From NCBI GenBank assembly GCA_937998045.1, contig CALKVG010000594.1, positions 1-9,711 on the forward strand: a stretch of 9,711 nucleotides of DNA. Reading direction: 5' to 3'. Every line of letters begins with the position of its first letter. Positions within the stretch are counted from its first letter, which is position 1. This document shows, piece after piece, positions 1-6,310 of this stretch. Both the position numbers and the translations under genes were made by a program. The stretch is from an uncultured Myxococcales bacterium (GTDB taxonomy: Bacteria; Myxococcota_A; Polyangia; Polyangiales; Polyangiaceae). The notes under the pieces were generated by a model. It saw nothing but the letters and a program-made list of their open reading frames with translations. It searched no databases and was not told where the DNA came from.

Positions 1-36
1 CTGTCTCGTGGGCTCGGAGATGTGTATAAGAGACAG
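1..36 (+). other. Illumina Nextera transposase adapter (sequencing artefact)
   Basis: Bases 3-36 match the Nextera Read 2 transposase adapter from memory, including the 19-base Tn5 mosaic end AGATGTGTATAAGAGACAG at 18-36. Bases 1-2 are probably the end of an index. This is untrimmed library adapter at a contig edge, so real genome begins at base 37 and any reading frame crossing 36/37 is artificial. Confidence 0.97.
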
Positions 37-111
37 CGCCTTCGGCGTCGCCGCGGCGGGCGCCACGCCGACGCTGCGCGACGCCCCGTGCTCCGGTTCC
101 CTGACGGTCAT
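37..111 (-). CDS. 5' end of an unidentified gene, truncated by the contig end
   Basis: On the minus strand an ATG at 111-109 overlaps the flippase stop codon as ATGA. It opens 25 stop-free codons to the adapter junction; the visible protein begins MTVREPEHGASRSVGVAPAA. An AGGGG-like sequence lies about nine bases upstream. The four-base overlap is the usual sign of translational coupling, and the position just after a Wzx flippase makes another polysaccharide gene likely. The visible part is Ala/Pro-rich with no domain, so no function is assigned. Such a short open stretch could arise by chance in high-GC DNA. Confidence 0.4.
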
Positions 112-1655
112 TCCCGAACCCCTGCAGCCACAGTGGACACCTTGGCGCCCCTCATCCGCAAGAGCTGGATGGTGCGCTTGACGTCGTCGATCCGGACGAC
201 GCCGATCGCGAAGGCAATCGCGGCGTACAGCAGGCCGTCGGCGATGAGGCGGCCCGGGCCGAGCCCGCGGATGAAGCGGTCGACGACGAGGATCGCGACG
301 GCGACGGCCAGACTCTTGAGCAGCGCCCCGATGCCTCGGGCGTCGAGCGGGAACTGCGGGAAGCGCGTAACGAGCGCGATGACCGTGAACGCCTCGCTCC
401 CGATGACCGCAGCGGCCGCGCCGGCGGACTCTCCCCCTTCACCCAGCAGGTGGCGCCCCATGGGGACGAAGACGAGCATGAGGAGCGCAGTGATGAAGAC
501 CGCGCTGATCGAGATGAGCGTGACCGACCAACCGCGGTTCATGACGATGAGCGCCATCGACTGCGTCATGTTCATGTAGGTCATGACGAACACGAGCGAC
601 AGGATGGAGAGCGCCGTGCGCGCCGGCGCGTACTTGTCCCCCAACGCGAGATGAATGAGGACGTCGGCTCCGGCCGAGATGATGACCGTGATCGGCACGA
701 TCGTGACGACGAGCCCCTCCACGCAGCGACGGAAGACGGCCATCCCCTCCTCCGCCGAGCGGGCGAACGCGCGCGAGAGGAGCGGCATGACGACCCACGC
801 GAGGAGTGGGCTCAGGAGCATGCAGAGCGCCGCGACGTTCTGCACCGCAGCGAACCAACCCACCTCGCGCTCGTCGACGCGCACGAACTCGAGCGCAGAC
901 ATGCCGAGGCTGCCGAGCACGCCCAGCGCGAGGGAGTTGATGAAGAACGGAACGCTCTCGACGATCGCCGCCCGCACCTGCGGTACGTCGATGCGGTAAT
1001 GCAGATCGGCCTCCTTGCGCGCCGCCGGCATGAGGATGGCGGTCCGCAGGATCTCTGCGATGAGCGCGGGAAGGGCGAGGAGCGCGAGCGGCGCGTCGAA
1101 GTGCAGCGCGACAAGGAGGCCCGCACCCCAGATGAGCTTCGTCGCGATGTTCGAAGACACCGCGGGATTGACGCGCGATATCGCCTGCAGGACGGCGCCG
1201 AGCGTCGCGTTCACGTACATGAGGAAGTTGGTGAGGCCGAAGACGATGACGGCGAGAAGGATCTCGCGCGGCCGCCCGGTGACGTGAAGCACCGTTGCCA
1301 TCGCCGCGAAGAGGACCAGGGTCATCAGCGATCGAAGAACGAACACGCCGCCGACGACGTCGGACGCGTGCTTCGGCCGAACGGCCACCTCCTTAATAAG
1401 GTAGGTGTCGATACCGAGGCCGAGCATCGCGAAGAACATCGCCGCGAAGCTCTCGGCGAAGCCGAAGTGACCCTGGCGTACCGGACCCAAGTGCACGGGA
1501 ACGCGCAGCTTCACGATCAGCGCAACCGACCACGTGATGATGAGCGAGGCGCCCATCTTGGCGCCGTTGCGCAGCGCGACGGCCATCTCGCGATGCCGCA
1601 GGTGCTCCGCTGCGGGGGCGTTGCCCGCGGGCGCCGCCGCTGGGTTCTCGGACAC
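108..1655 (-). CDS. wzx: Wzx-type oligosaccharide/lipid-linked repeat-unit flippase
   Basis: This 515-residue protein is a predicted polytopic inner-membrane protein of the polysaccharide transporter branch of the MOP superfamily. These proteins flip undecaprenyl-linked sugar repeat units to the periplasm. After a soluble N-terminus of about 30 residues, hydrophobic segments run through the whole protein (for example 35-50, 66-82, 105-125, 131-150, 235-253, 270-292, 312-338, 348-370, 377-398, 445-458, 470-487). Family-like signatures include GHFGFAESF (62-70), LGLGIDTYLIKEV (78-90) and DKYAPA (340-345). Length and topology suit a complete flippase. The GTG start at 1655 is supported by an AAGGAG ribosome binding site seven bases upstream and is preceded by a good promoter. 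It is divergent from the FkbH gene, and its stop overlaps the start of a truncated gene. The substrate cannot be read from sequence. Confidence 0.9.
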   Translation of the reverse strand: MSENPAAAPAGNAPAAEHLRHREMAVALRNGAKMGASLIITWSVALIVKLRVPVHLGPVRQGHFGFAESFAAMFFAMLGLGIDTYLIKEVAVRPKHASDVVGGVFVLRSLMTLVLFAAMATVLHVTGRPREILLAVIVFGLTNFLMYVNATLGAVLQAISRVNPAVSSNIATKLIWGAGLLVALHFDAPLALLALPALIAEILRTAILMPAARKEADLHYRIDVPQVRAAIVESVPFFINSLALGVLGSLGMSALEFVRVDEREVGWFAAVQNVAALCMLLSPLLAWVVMPLLSRAFARSAEEGMAVFRRCVEGLVVTIVPITVIISAGADVLIHLALGDKYAPARTALSILSLVFVMTYMNMTQSMALIVMNRGWSVTLISISAVFITALLMLVFVPMGRHLLGEGGESAGAAAAVIGSEAFTVIALVTRFPQFPLDARGIGALLKSLAVAVAILVVDRFIRGLGPGRLIADGLLYAAIAFAIGVVRIDDVKRTIQLLRMRGAKVSTVAAGVRE

Positions 1656-1662
1656 GGTCTAG

Positions 1663-1668
1663 CTCCTT
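1663..1668 (-). promoter_or_regulatory. Ribosome binding site of the flippase
   Basis: The minus strand reads AAGGAG, seven bases before the GTG at 1655. This near-ideal Shine-Dalgarno sequence decides the GTG start over downstream ATG codons. Confidence 0.85.
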
Positions 1669-1772
1669 CTGCTTTCGACCACGCGCACCAAGGAGGGTTC
1701 ACCTGAGACCGTCGCCGTCGCGGCGTGACTGGCTACCTGCATGCGAATCGGAGGCTCCCGGCAGATCGGCAA

Positions 1773-1801
1773 GTTATGGCGAAACGGCTCGAGCGCGTCA
1801 A
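1773..1801 (-). promoter_or_regulatory. Predicted sigma-70-type promoter of the flippase
   Basis: On the minus strand TTGACG (1801-1796, five of six consensus bases) is followed by exactly 17 bases and then CATAAC (1778-1773, four of six). Transcription would start near 1766, leaving a leader of about 110 bases before the GTG. Consensus, spacing and position agree, but no start site is known. Confidence 0.55.
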
Positions 1802-1855
1802 GGCGCGCGCCCTGTCCTTTGGGGCCTTTGAGCCCGCGACCGGAGAGAGAAGCGC

Positions 1856-1937
1856 CAAGCCGCCACAAGATGCCGAGAGAAAGGGAGAAGAGGCGGCCCT
1901 ACCACCCCCCTTTCTCGTGGCTTCTCGTGGCGGCTTG
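1856..1937. repeat. Long imperfect inverted repeat (hairpin) with tandem repeats in the right arm
   Basis: Bases 1856-1885 pair with 1908-1937 at 26 of 30 positions without gaps, around a 22-base loop: an 11-base-pair outer stem, a partly mismatched ten-base middle and a 9-base-pair inner stem. The right arm contains two small tandem duplications: a ten-base unit (1911-1920 and 1921-1930, one mismatch) and an eight-base unit (1931-1938 and 1939-1946, one mismatch). A second pairing of 1847-1856 with 1955-1964 could extend the structure. Neither strand has a T-tract after the stem, so it is not a standard intrinsic terminator. It lies in the likely 5' leader of the FkbH gene and may be a regulatory RNA structure or a mobile-element remnant. 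Confidence 0.75.
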
Positions 1938-2100
1938 ACGGCTTGGCGTCCCTAGGCGTTTCTCGCGATCGGTCCGGGCTCCAGAGGACATGCCGCGGGT
2001 TTCGCGCGCGTTTCGCCAACGGCTCAAAACGGATACGCGCGGTGTGTATCACCAGTTGGCGTCCCTTGATTTGGGGGTCGGTAGGGGCTACGGGGAGAGT

Positions 2101-2105
2101 GAGGG
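2101..2105 (+). promoter_or_regulatory. Ribosome binding site deciding the FkbH-fusion start
   Basis: GAGGG lies five bases before the GTG at 2111. The reading frame is open back to a TTG at 1943, but the extra 56 residues are basic, unlike any domain, and their start lies inside the hairpin. The GTG at 2111 therefore looks like the true start. Confidence 0.65.
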
Positions 2106-2110
2106 ATCGT

Positions 2111-4504
2111 GTGAACCAGTTCTTGTCGCTCGTGCGCAGGCGCCTTGAGCGCCAACGTGGGCAGACGCTCCTGACGCGATTGCGCGAGGATGCGTCGTAC
2201 GTCACCGAGACGGCGGCAGGGCGCGTGTACCTGCGAAGCTGCGACGCCGTCGGGGCGTGGACGCGCGTCATCGGGCGACCCCGCGTCGAGAACCTGGGCC
2301 GCATCGAGATCGGCAGCCGCACGCGCATCGTCTGCAGCTTCGCGCCCGTGGAGCTGCGGACAGGACCGAACGGAACGATTCGCATCGGCGATCAGGGGTC
2401 CATCAACTTCGGTACGACGATTGCCGCGTCGCGTTCGGTCGCGATCGGTGATCGCGTCGGCATCGGCCCGTATTGCATCATTTCCGATACCGAGCTGGGA
2501 GAGCTCGGTATCGAGGGCGAGGCGACCGCGCGCACCGTCGAGATCGGGGACGACGTCTGGCTCGCCAGCCGCGTCACCGTTCTGCCGGGTGCGCGCATCG
2601 GCAAAGGGACCGTCATCACCGCAGGCAGCATCGTCTCCGGGGAGATCCCGCCGGGCGTCGTCGCGGGCGGCAATCCGGCGCGCGTTCTGCGGAAGGTGGA
2701 CGGGCACGCCAACGGGGACTCGGTCGCGCCGCCTGCAGAAGCAAAAGCGAAGGGGACGAATGGCGCGGCGGTCCATGCCGTGCCCAAGGAGAACGGCGCG
2801 AGCGCGAACGGGAGCGCCGCGCACGCCGTCGCCAACCGCGAGGTCGTGCATCAGGGCGTCCTCATCTCGGACTTCACGATCGACGAGCTCGCGCGCCGGC
2901 TCGAGGAAGACGCAGCGGCACCGGGGCTCGCGGCCGTGCCCGCCCCGTTCGGCCAGGTCGTCCCGACGCTGATGGCGCCCAAGGACCCGGAGCACGACTA
3001 CGCCGTCGTGTGGACCCGCCCCGAGGGGGTGCTGCCGTCGTTCGCTCGCCTCCTCGAGTTCGAGCCGGCGGAGGACGACGCGCTTCTCGCCGAGGTGGAC
3101 CAGTTTGCGTCCTTCCTGGCCGAGGGGCTCAAGTCCTACCGCTTCGCGTTCGTTCCCACGTGGACCGTACCCCCGTGGCGTCGCGGCCTCGGCGTCGCCG
3201 ACGCGCGCGCCCACGGCGTGACGCGGGCGCTCTTCCTCATCAACGAGCGCCTCATCAAGCGACTCGAGGCCACGCCCAACGTCTACGCGCTGAACGCACA
3301 GCGCTGGTGCGACCAGGTCGGGCGGGGCGCGCACAGCGCGAAGCTCTGGTACATGGGCAAGGTCCCGTTCCACCCCGCGGTGTTCGAGCACGCGGCCGGC
3401 GACATCAAGGCGGCGATCCAGGGACTGAAGGGAATGGCCCGCAAGCTCGTCGTCGTGGATCTGGACGACACGCTCTGGGGGGGCATCGTCGGCGACGTAG
3501 GCTGGGAGAACCTGCGCCTCGGCGGGCACGACAGCGTGGGCGAGGCGTTCGTCGACTTCCAGCGCGCCCTGAAGAGCCTCAAGCGCCGCGGAATCCTGCT
3601 CGCGATGGTGAGCAAGAACACGGAGAGCGTCGCGCTCGAAGCCATCCGCAGCCACAGCGAGATGGTGCTCAAGGAGGACGACTTCGTCGGCTGGCGCATC
3701 AACTGGCAGGACAAGGCCGGGAACATCGCCGACCTCGTCGCCAGCTTGAACCTCGGCCTGCAGTCGACCGTCTTCATCGACGACAACCCCTTCGAGCGGG
3801 CACGCGTGCGCGAGGCGTTGCCCGAGGTCTTCGTCCCCGAGTGGCCGGAGGACAAACTCGCCTACGCGACGACGCTCCTCTCGCTCCGCTGCTTCGACAC
3901 GCCGACGCGCAGCGCGGAGGATCTCGCGCGCACCGAGATGTACGTCTCCGACCGTAAGCGCGAGGAGCTCAAGACCCAGGTGGGCTCGCTCGACGAGTGG
4001 CTCGCCGGCCTGGGCATCCGCGTGCGCGCCGAGCCGCTCAACGCGGCGAACCTCGCCCGCACCACGCAGCTCCTCAACAAGACGAACCAGATGAACCTCA
4101 CGACCCGTCGCCTGACGGAGACCGAGCTTCAGGACTGGGCCAAGCAGAGGGACCACTGGTTCTGGGCGATCTCCGTCTCCGATCGCCTGGGCGACGCAGG
4201 TCTCACGGGCATCCTCAGCTTGCGCGTGGAGAACGGCGTCGCGCACATCGTCGACTTCGTCCTAAGCTGCCGCGTGATGGGGCGCCGCGTGGAGGAGACG
4301 ATGGTGCACCTCGCCGTGGACACCGCGCGCAGGCAGTCGCTCGGCCGCTTGGTGGCGGACCTCGTCCCCACGAAGAAGAACAAGCCGTGTCTCGAGTTCT
4401 GGCAGAAGTCTGGGTTCCAGAGCGAGGGCGAGACGAAGTTCGTGTGGGACACGACCGTCGAGTACAACGTGCCCCACGTCATCGCGCTGGAGCGCGCAGG
4501 ATGA
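2111..4504 (+). CDS. LbH acyltransferase-like domain fused to FkbH-type HAD-IIIC enzyme
   Basis: This 797-residue cytoplasmic protein has two parts. Residues 55-195 form a left-handed beta-helix of hexapeptide repeats ending in the WbbJ-like GNPARVLRK (187-195). A low-complexity Ala/Asn linker (about 196-245) follows. Residues 250-797 are a full FkbH-like protein: ISDFTIDELARRLEE (252-266), an N-terminal domain ending YMGKVPFHP, the HAD core and a GNAT-like C-terminus (about 600-790). The HAD core shows motif I DLDDTLWGG (450-458; D450 nucleophile, D452), motif II VSKN (S501) and VFIDDNP (554-560). FkbH enzymes take glycerate from 1,3-bisphosphoglycerate, dephosphorylate it and load it on an ACP thiol. 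The next gene, overlapping by ATGA, carries an ACP, which fits this role. In the LbH part the usual D-x-x-F-H motif reads DTELG (126-130), so the catalytic His appears lost. FkbH identity is firm; the glyceryl substrate is inferred. Confidence 0.92.
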   Translation: MNQFLSLVRRRLERQRGQTLLTRLREDASYVTETAAGRVYLRSCDAVGAWTRVIGRPRVENLGRIEIGSRTRIVCSFAPVELRTGPNGTIRIGDQGSINFGTTIAASRSVAIGDRVGIGPYCIISDTELGELGIEGEATARTVEIGDDVWLASRVTVLPGARIGKGTVITAGSIVSGEIPPGVVAGGNPARVLRKVDGHANGDSVAPPAEAKAKGTNGAAVHAVPKENGASANGSAAHAVANREVVHQGVLISDFTIDELARRLEEDAAAPGLAAVPAPFGQVVPTLMAPKDPEHDYAVVWTRPEGVLPSFARLLEFEPAEDDALLAEVDQFASFLAEGLKSYRFAFVPTWTVPPWRRGLGVADARAHGVTRALFLINERLIKRLEATPNVYALNAQRWCDQVGRGAHSAKLWYMGKVPFHPAVFEHAAGDIKAAIQGLKGMARKLVVVDLDDTLWGGIVGDVGWENLRLGGHDSVGEAFVDFQRALKSLKRRGILLAMVSKNTESVALEAIRSHSEMVLKEDDFVGWRINWQDKAGNIADLVASLNLGLQSTVFIDDNPFERARVREALPEVFVPEWPEDKLAYATTLLSLRCFDTPTRSAEDLARTEMYVSDRKREELKTQVGSLDEWLAGLGIRVRAEPLNAANLARTTQLLNKTNQMNLTTRRLTETELQDWAKQRDHWFWAISVSDRLGDAGLTGILSLRVENGVAHIVDFVLSCRVMGRRVEETMVHLAVDTARRQSLGRLVADLVPTKKNKPCLEFWQKSGFQSEGETKFVWDTTVEYNVPHVIALERAG
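2759..2830 (+). repeat. Imperfect repeat in the interdomain linker of the FkbH fusion
   Basis: The linker contains NGAAVHAV (residues 217-224) and again NGSAAHAV (233-240), joined by an Ala/Gly/Asn-rich spacer. This looks like an internal duplication giving a flexible tether between the LbH and FkbH domains. The nucleotide copies have diverged, so it is not recent. Confidence 0.6.
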
Positions 4505-5346
4505 ACGGCCCTGGCGCGACCGCGAGCGACGCGCAGGGATGGATCGGGCGGCTGCGCGCTCGATACGCGCACGCGCTCTCCAGCCGCTGGTTGAGCCGGT
4601 GCAACGCCGTCGGCGCACACCCCGTGCTGCGCGGCGCGCCCTTCATCTACAGCGAAGGCACCATCGTCATCGGCGACGACTTCGCGATGAGCAGCACGCC
4701 GGTGCAGTCGCACCTCTTCGTGACCGGCTCGCTCGTGATCGGGCACCGCGTGCAGATCGGCGCGGGCGCGGCCATCTCGTGCATGGGGACCGTCGAGATC
4801 GAGGACGAAGCGAAGATCGGCGCTTTCGTCATCCTGCTCGATTCGAACTTCCACGAGACGGGCGACTTCACCGTGAAGGCCGCACCCAAGCCGATTCGCA
4901 TCGGCAAGGGCGCTCGCGTGGGGCACCGCACGGTAATCCTCCCCGGCTCCACGATCGGGAACGGCGCCGTGGTCCGGCCGGGGAGCGTCGTGTCGGGGGA
5001 CGTCCCCGCAGGCGCGACGGTGGAGGGGAACCCCGCGCGCATCGTGGGCGCCGAGGGCGCGGCGGAAGCTACGGCGGCGCGCACGGAGGACATTCCCCAG
5101 CTGGTGATGCGCGTCCTCGGGTTGCCGAAGGTGCCGGACGTCGGCGCGGGACCGGAGCAGATCCCGCAGTGGGATTCGCTCGGCGCGCTGCGGATCGTCG
5201 TCGCGCTCGAGGAGAGCTTCGGCGTGTCCGTCGGGGACGAGCAGCTGCGGACGGGGCGGTCCATCCGCGAGCTGATGGCGCACGTCGAGCGGGCGATGGA
5301 TCGCGACGCCGGCGCACACGGGGAAGAGGGCTCCGCGCTGCGCTGA
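4501..5346 (+). CDS. LbH acyltransferase with C-terminal acyl carrier protein domain
   Basis: This 281-residue protein begins at an ATG overlapping the FkbH stop (ATGA), with GGAG eight bases upstream. Residues 48-183 are hexapeptide (left-handed beta-helix) repeats such as VIGHRVQIGAGAAI and RIGKGARVGHRTVILPG. They include the catalytic-type motif DSNFHE with H118 and end in GNPARIVG, as in WbbJ/maltose O-acetyltransferase relatives that acylate sugars. After an Ala/Glu linker, residues 196-266 resemble an ACP: helix I LVMRVLGLP, then WDSLGALRIVVALEESFGV, where S226 is the expected phosphopantetheine site, then a helix IV region RSIRELMAHVERAM. LbH acyltransferases normally use acyl-CoA and carry no ACP. 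I infer that the upstream FkbH loads S226-pantetheine and the LbH domain passes the acyl group to a sugar hydroxyl or amine. A phosphopantetheinyl transferase must be encoded elsewhere. Confidence 0.87.
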   Translation: MNGPGATASDAQGWIGRLRARYAHALSSRWLSRCNAVGAHPVLRGAPFIYSEGTIVIGDDFAMSSTPVQSHLFVTGSLVIGHRVQIGAGAAISCMGTVEIEDEAKIGAFVILLDSNFHETGDFTVKAAPKPIRIGKGARVGHRTVILPGSTIGNGAVVRPGSVVSGDVPAGATVEGNPARIVGAEGAAEATAARTEDIPQLVMRVLGLPKVPDVGAGPEQIPQWDSLGALRIVVALEESFGVSVGDEQLRTGRSIRELMAHVERAMDRDAGAHGEEGSALR

Positions 5347-5355
5347 GGCGAGGGG

Positions 5356-6264
5356 TCAGGGGCGATACGCCGGTACGATCTCCGCCAGGTGCTGCAGCGG
5401 ATCGGCCTCGGGCGTGAGCCCGAGCGACTGCATCAGGCGAACATCGGCGACGAACTTCGCGACTTCGATGCTTCGCGCCGGCGTGCGCAGTACTCGGCTC
5501 TTGGAGCCGGTGGCCTGCAAGACGCGCTCGGCAAGCTCGAGGATCCGCGTCCCCTTGCCGCTGCCAATGTTCACCGGACCCGGGAGGCCGCGGTCGGCCG
5601 CGAAGAGGAGCGCGTCGACGGCCGTGCCGACCCAGAGAAAGTCGATCAACTGCTCGCCGCCGTACACTTGGAGGTCGCGCCCATCCTGCGCCGCCGCGAG
5701 CCACAGCGGAATCACCCGCCCGCTGTCGCCGGGCCCGTACACGTTTGCGAGGCGGACGACCTGCACGGTGAGCCCGTGCGTCGCCGCGAAGCTGCGGCAG
5801 TAGGCTTCGCCGGCGACCTTGCTCGCGCCGTATGCGTTCTTCCCGACGACGGGGTGGTCCTCGGCGACCGGGATCGTCGCGGGATCGCCGTAGACCTCAC
5901 GCGACGACGTGAAGACGAAGCGGCGAATGCCGGCCTCCGCGGCGGCGCGGAGGACGTTGAACGTGCCGAGGACGTTCGTCGTGATGCTGTAGTCGGGGTC
6001 GTCGACCGAACCCATGACGTTCGATTGAGCCGCCAGGTGAAAGACCGTCTCGCAGCTGCGCACGGCCTCGGCCACGGCGCCGAAGTTGCGGATATCGTCC
6101 TCGACGAGGCGCACCCGGCCCTTGCGCACCGGTTCGGCGAGCTTGTCGCGCGTAGCGCGCTTCAGGTTGTCGAGAACGACGACATCGTCCCCGCGCCCGA
6201 CGAGTCGCTCGACGAGGTGTGCCCCGATGAACCCCGCCCCTCCCGTGACCAGTACTTTTGCCAT
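5356..6264 (-). CDS. NAD-dependent nucleotide-sugar epimerase/dehydratase (extended SDR)
   Basis: This 302-residue protein is an extended short-chain dehydrogenase. It shows the N-terminal dinucleotide-binding motif TGGAGFIG (7-14), an acidic D32 at the end of strand 2 (NAD preference), HLAAQ (76-80), the catalytic region FTSSREVYG with S120/S121, and YGASK (Y145, K149). RLANVYGPGD (171-180) and DFLWVGTAVDALL (208-220) are typical of UDP-glucose 4-epimerase and GDP/dTDP-sugar dehydratase relatives; length matches the family. The exact reaction cannot be told, but it should supply a nucleotide sugar to the neighbouring transferases. ATG 6264 has GGAGAAGG just upstream (6274-6267), its GGAG core six bases from the start. 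It follows the minus-strand glycosyltransferase by 46 bases, probably in one operon, and meets the LbH-ACP gene head-on with a 9-base gap. Confidence 0.92.
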   Translation of the reverse strand: MAKVLVTGGAGFIGAHLVERLVGRGDDVVVLDNLKRATRDKLAEPVRKGRVRLVEDDIRNFGAVAEAVRSCETVFHLAAQSNVMGSVDDPDYSITTNVLGTFNVLRAAAEAGIRRFVFTSSREVYGDPATIPVAEDHPVVGKNAYGASKVAGEAYCRSFAATHGLTVQVVRLANVYGPGDSGRVIPLWLAAAQDGRDLQVYGGEQLIDFLWVGTAVDALLFAADRGLPGPVNIGSGKGTRILELAERVLQATGSKSRVLRTPARSIEVAKFVADVRLMQSLGLTPEADPLQHLAEIVPAYRP

Positions 6265-6310
6265 AACCTTCTCCAGCTCAGCATCGTATCGACAGATCGG
6301 GGAAGGCGGG

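Larger units (their letters stand above)
1656..2110. other. Divergent intergenic region between flippase and LbH-FkbH genes
   Basis: This 455-base stretch has no convincing gene. Short open frames here (for example 1725-1955 plus) give basic, low-complexity proteins without a recognisable fold. It holds the flippase ribosome binding site (1663-1668) and promoter (1773-1801), a long imperfect hairpin with adjacent tandem repeats (about 1847-1964), and the FkbH ribosome binding site at its right edge. I find no convincing plus-strand sigma-70 promoter for the FkbH gene, although TTGACG occurs at 1935-1940. Confidence 0.7.

Noticed and set aside
450..1706. A 418-codon plus-strand open frame opposite the flippase
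   Set aside because: It is extremely rich in Arg, Glu, Asp and His, as expected from antisense of a hydrophobic high-GC gene, and has no domain.
2055..2070. Sigma-54-like TTGGC...TTGA sequence before the FkbH fusion
   Set aside because: Only eight bases separate GG from GA, which is too short and lacks the GC.
1943..2110. N-terminal extension of the FkbH fusion to TTG 1943
   Set aside because: The 56 residues are basic and unstructured, the TTG sits in the hairpin arm, and GTG 2111 has a well-placed GAGGG.
2024..4246. A 740-codon minus-strand open frame opposite the FkbH fusion
   Set aside because: It is a mirror of a high-GC gene: the composition is Arg/Ala/Glu/Val/Leu-rich with no domain, and the opposite strand has a clear multi-domain enzyme.
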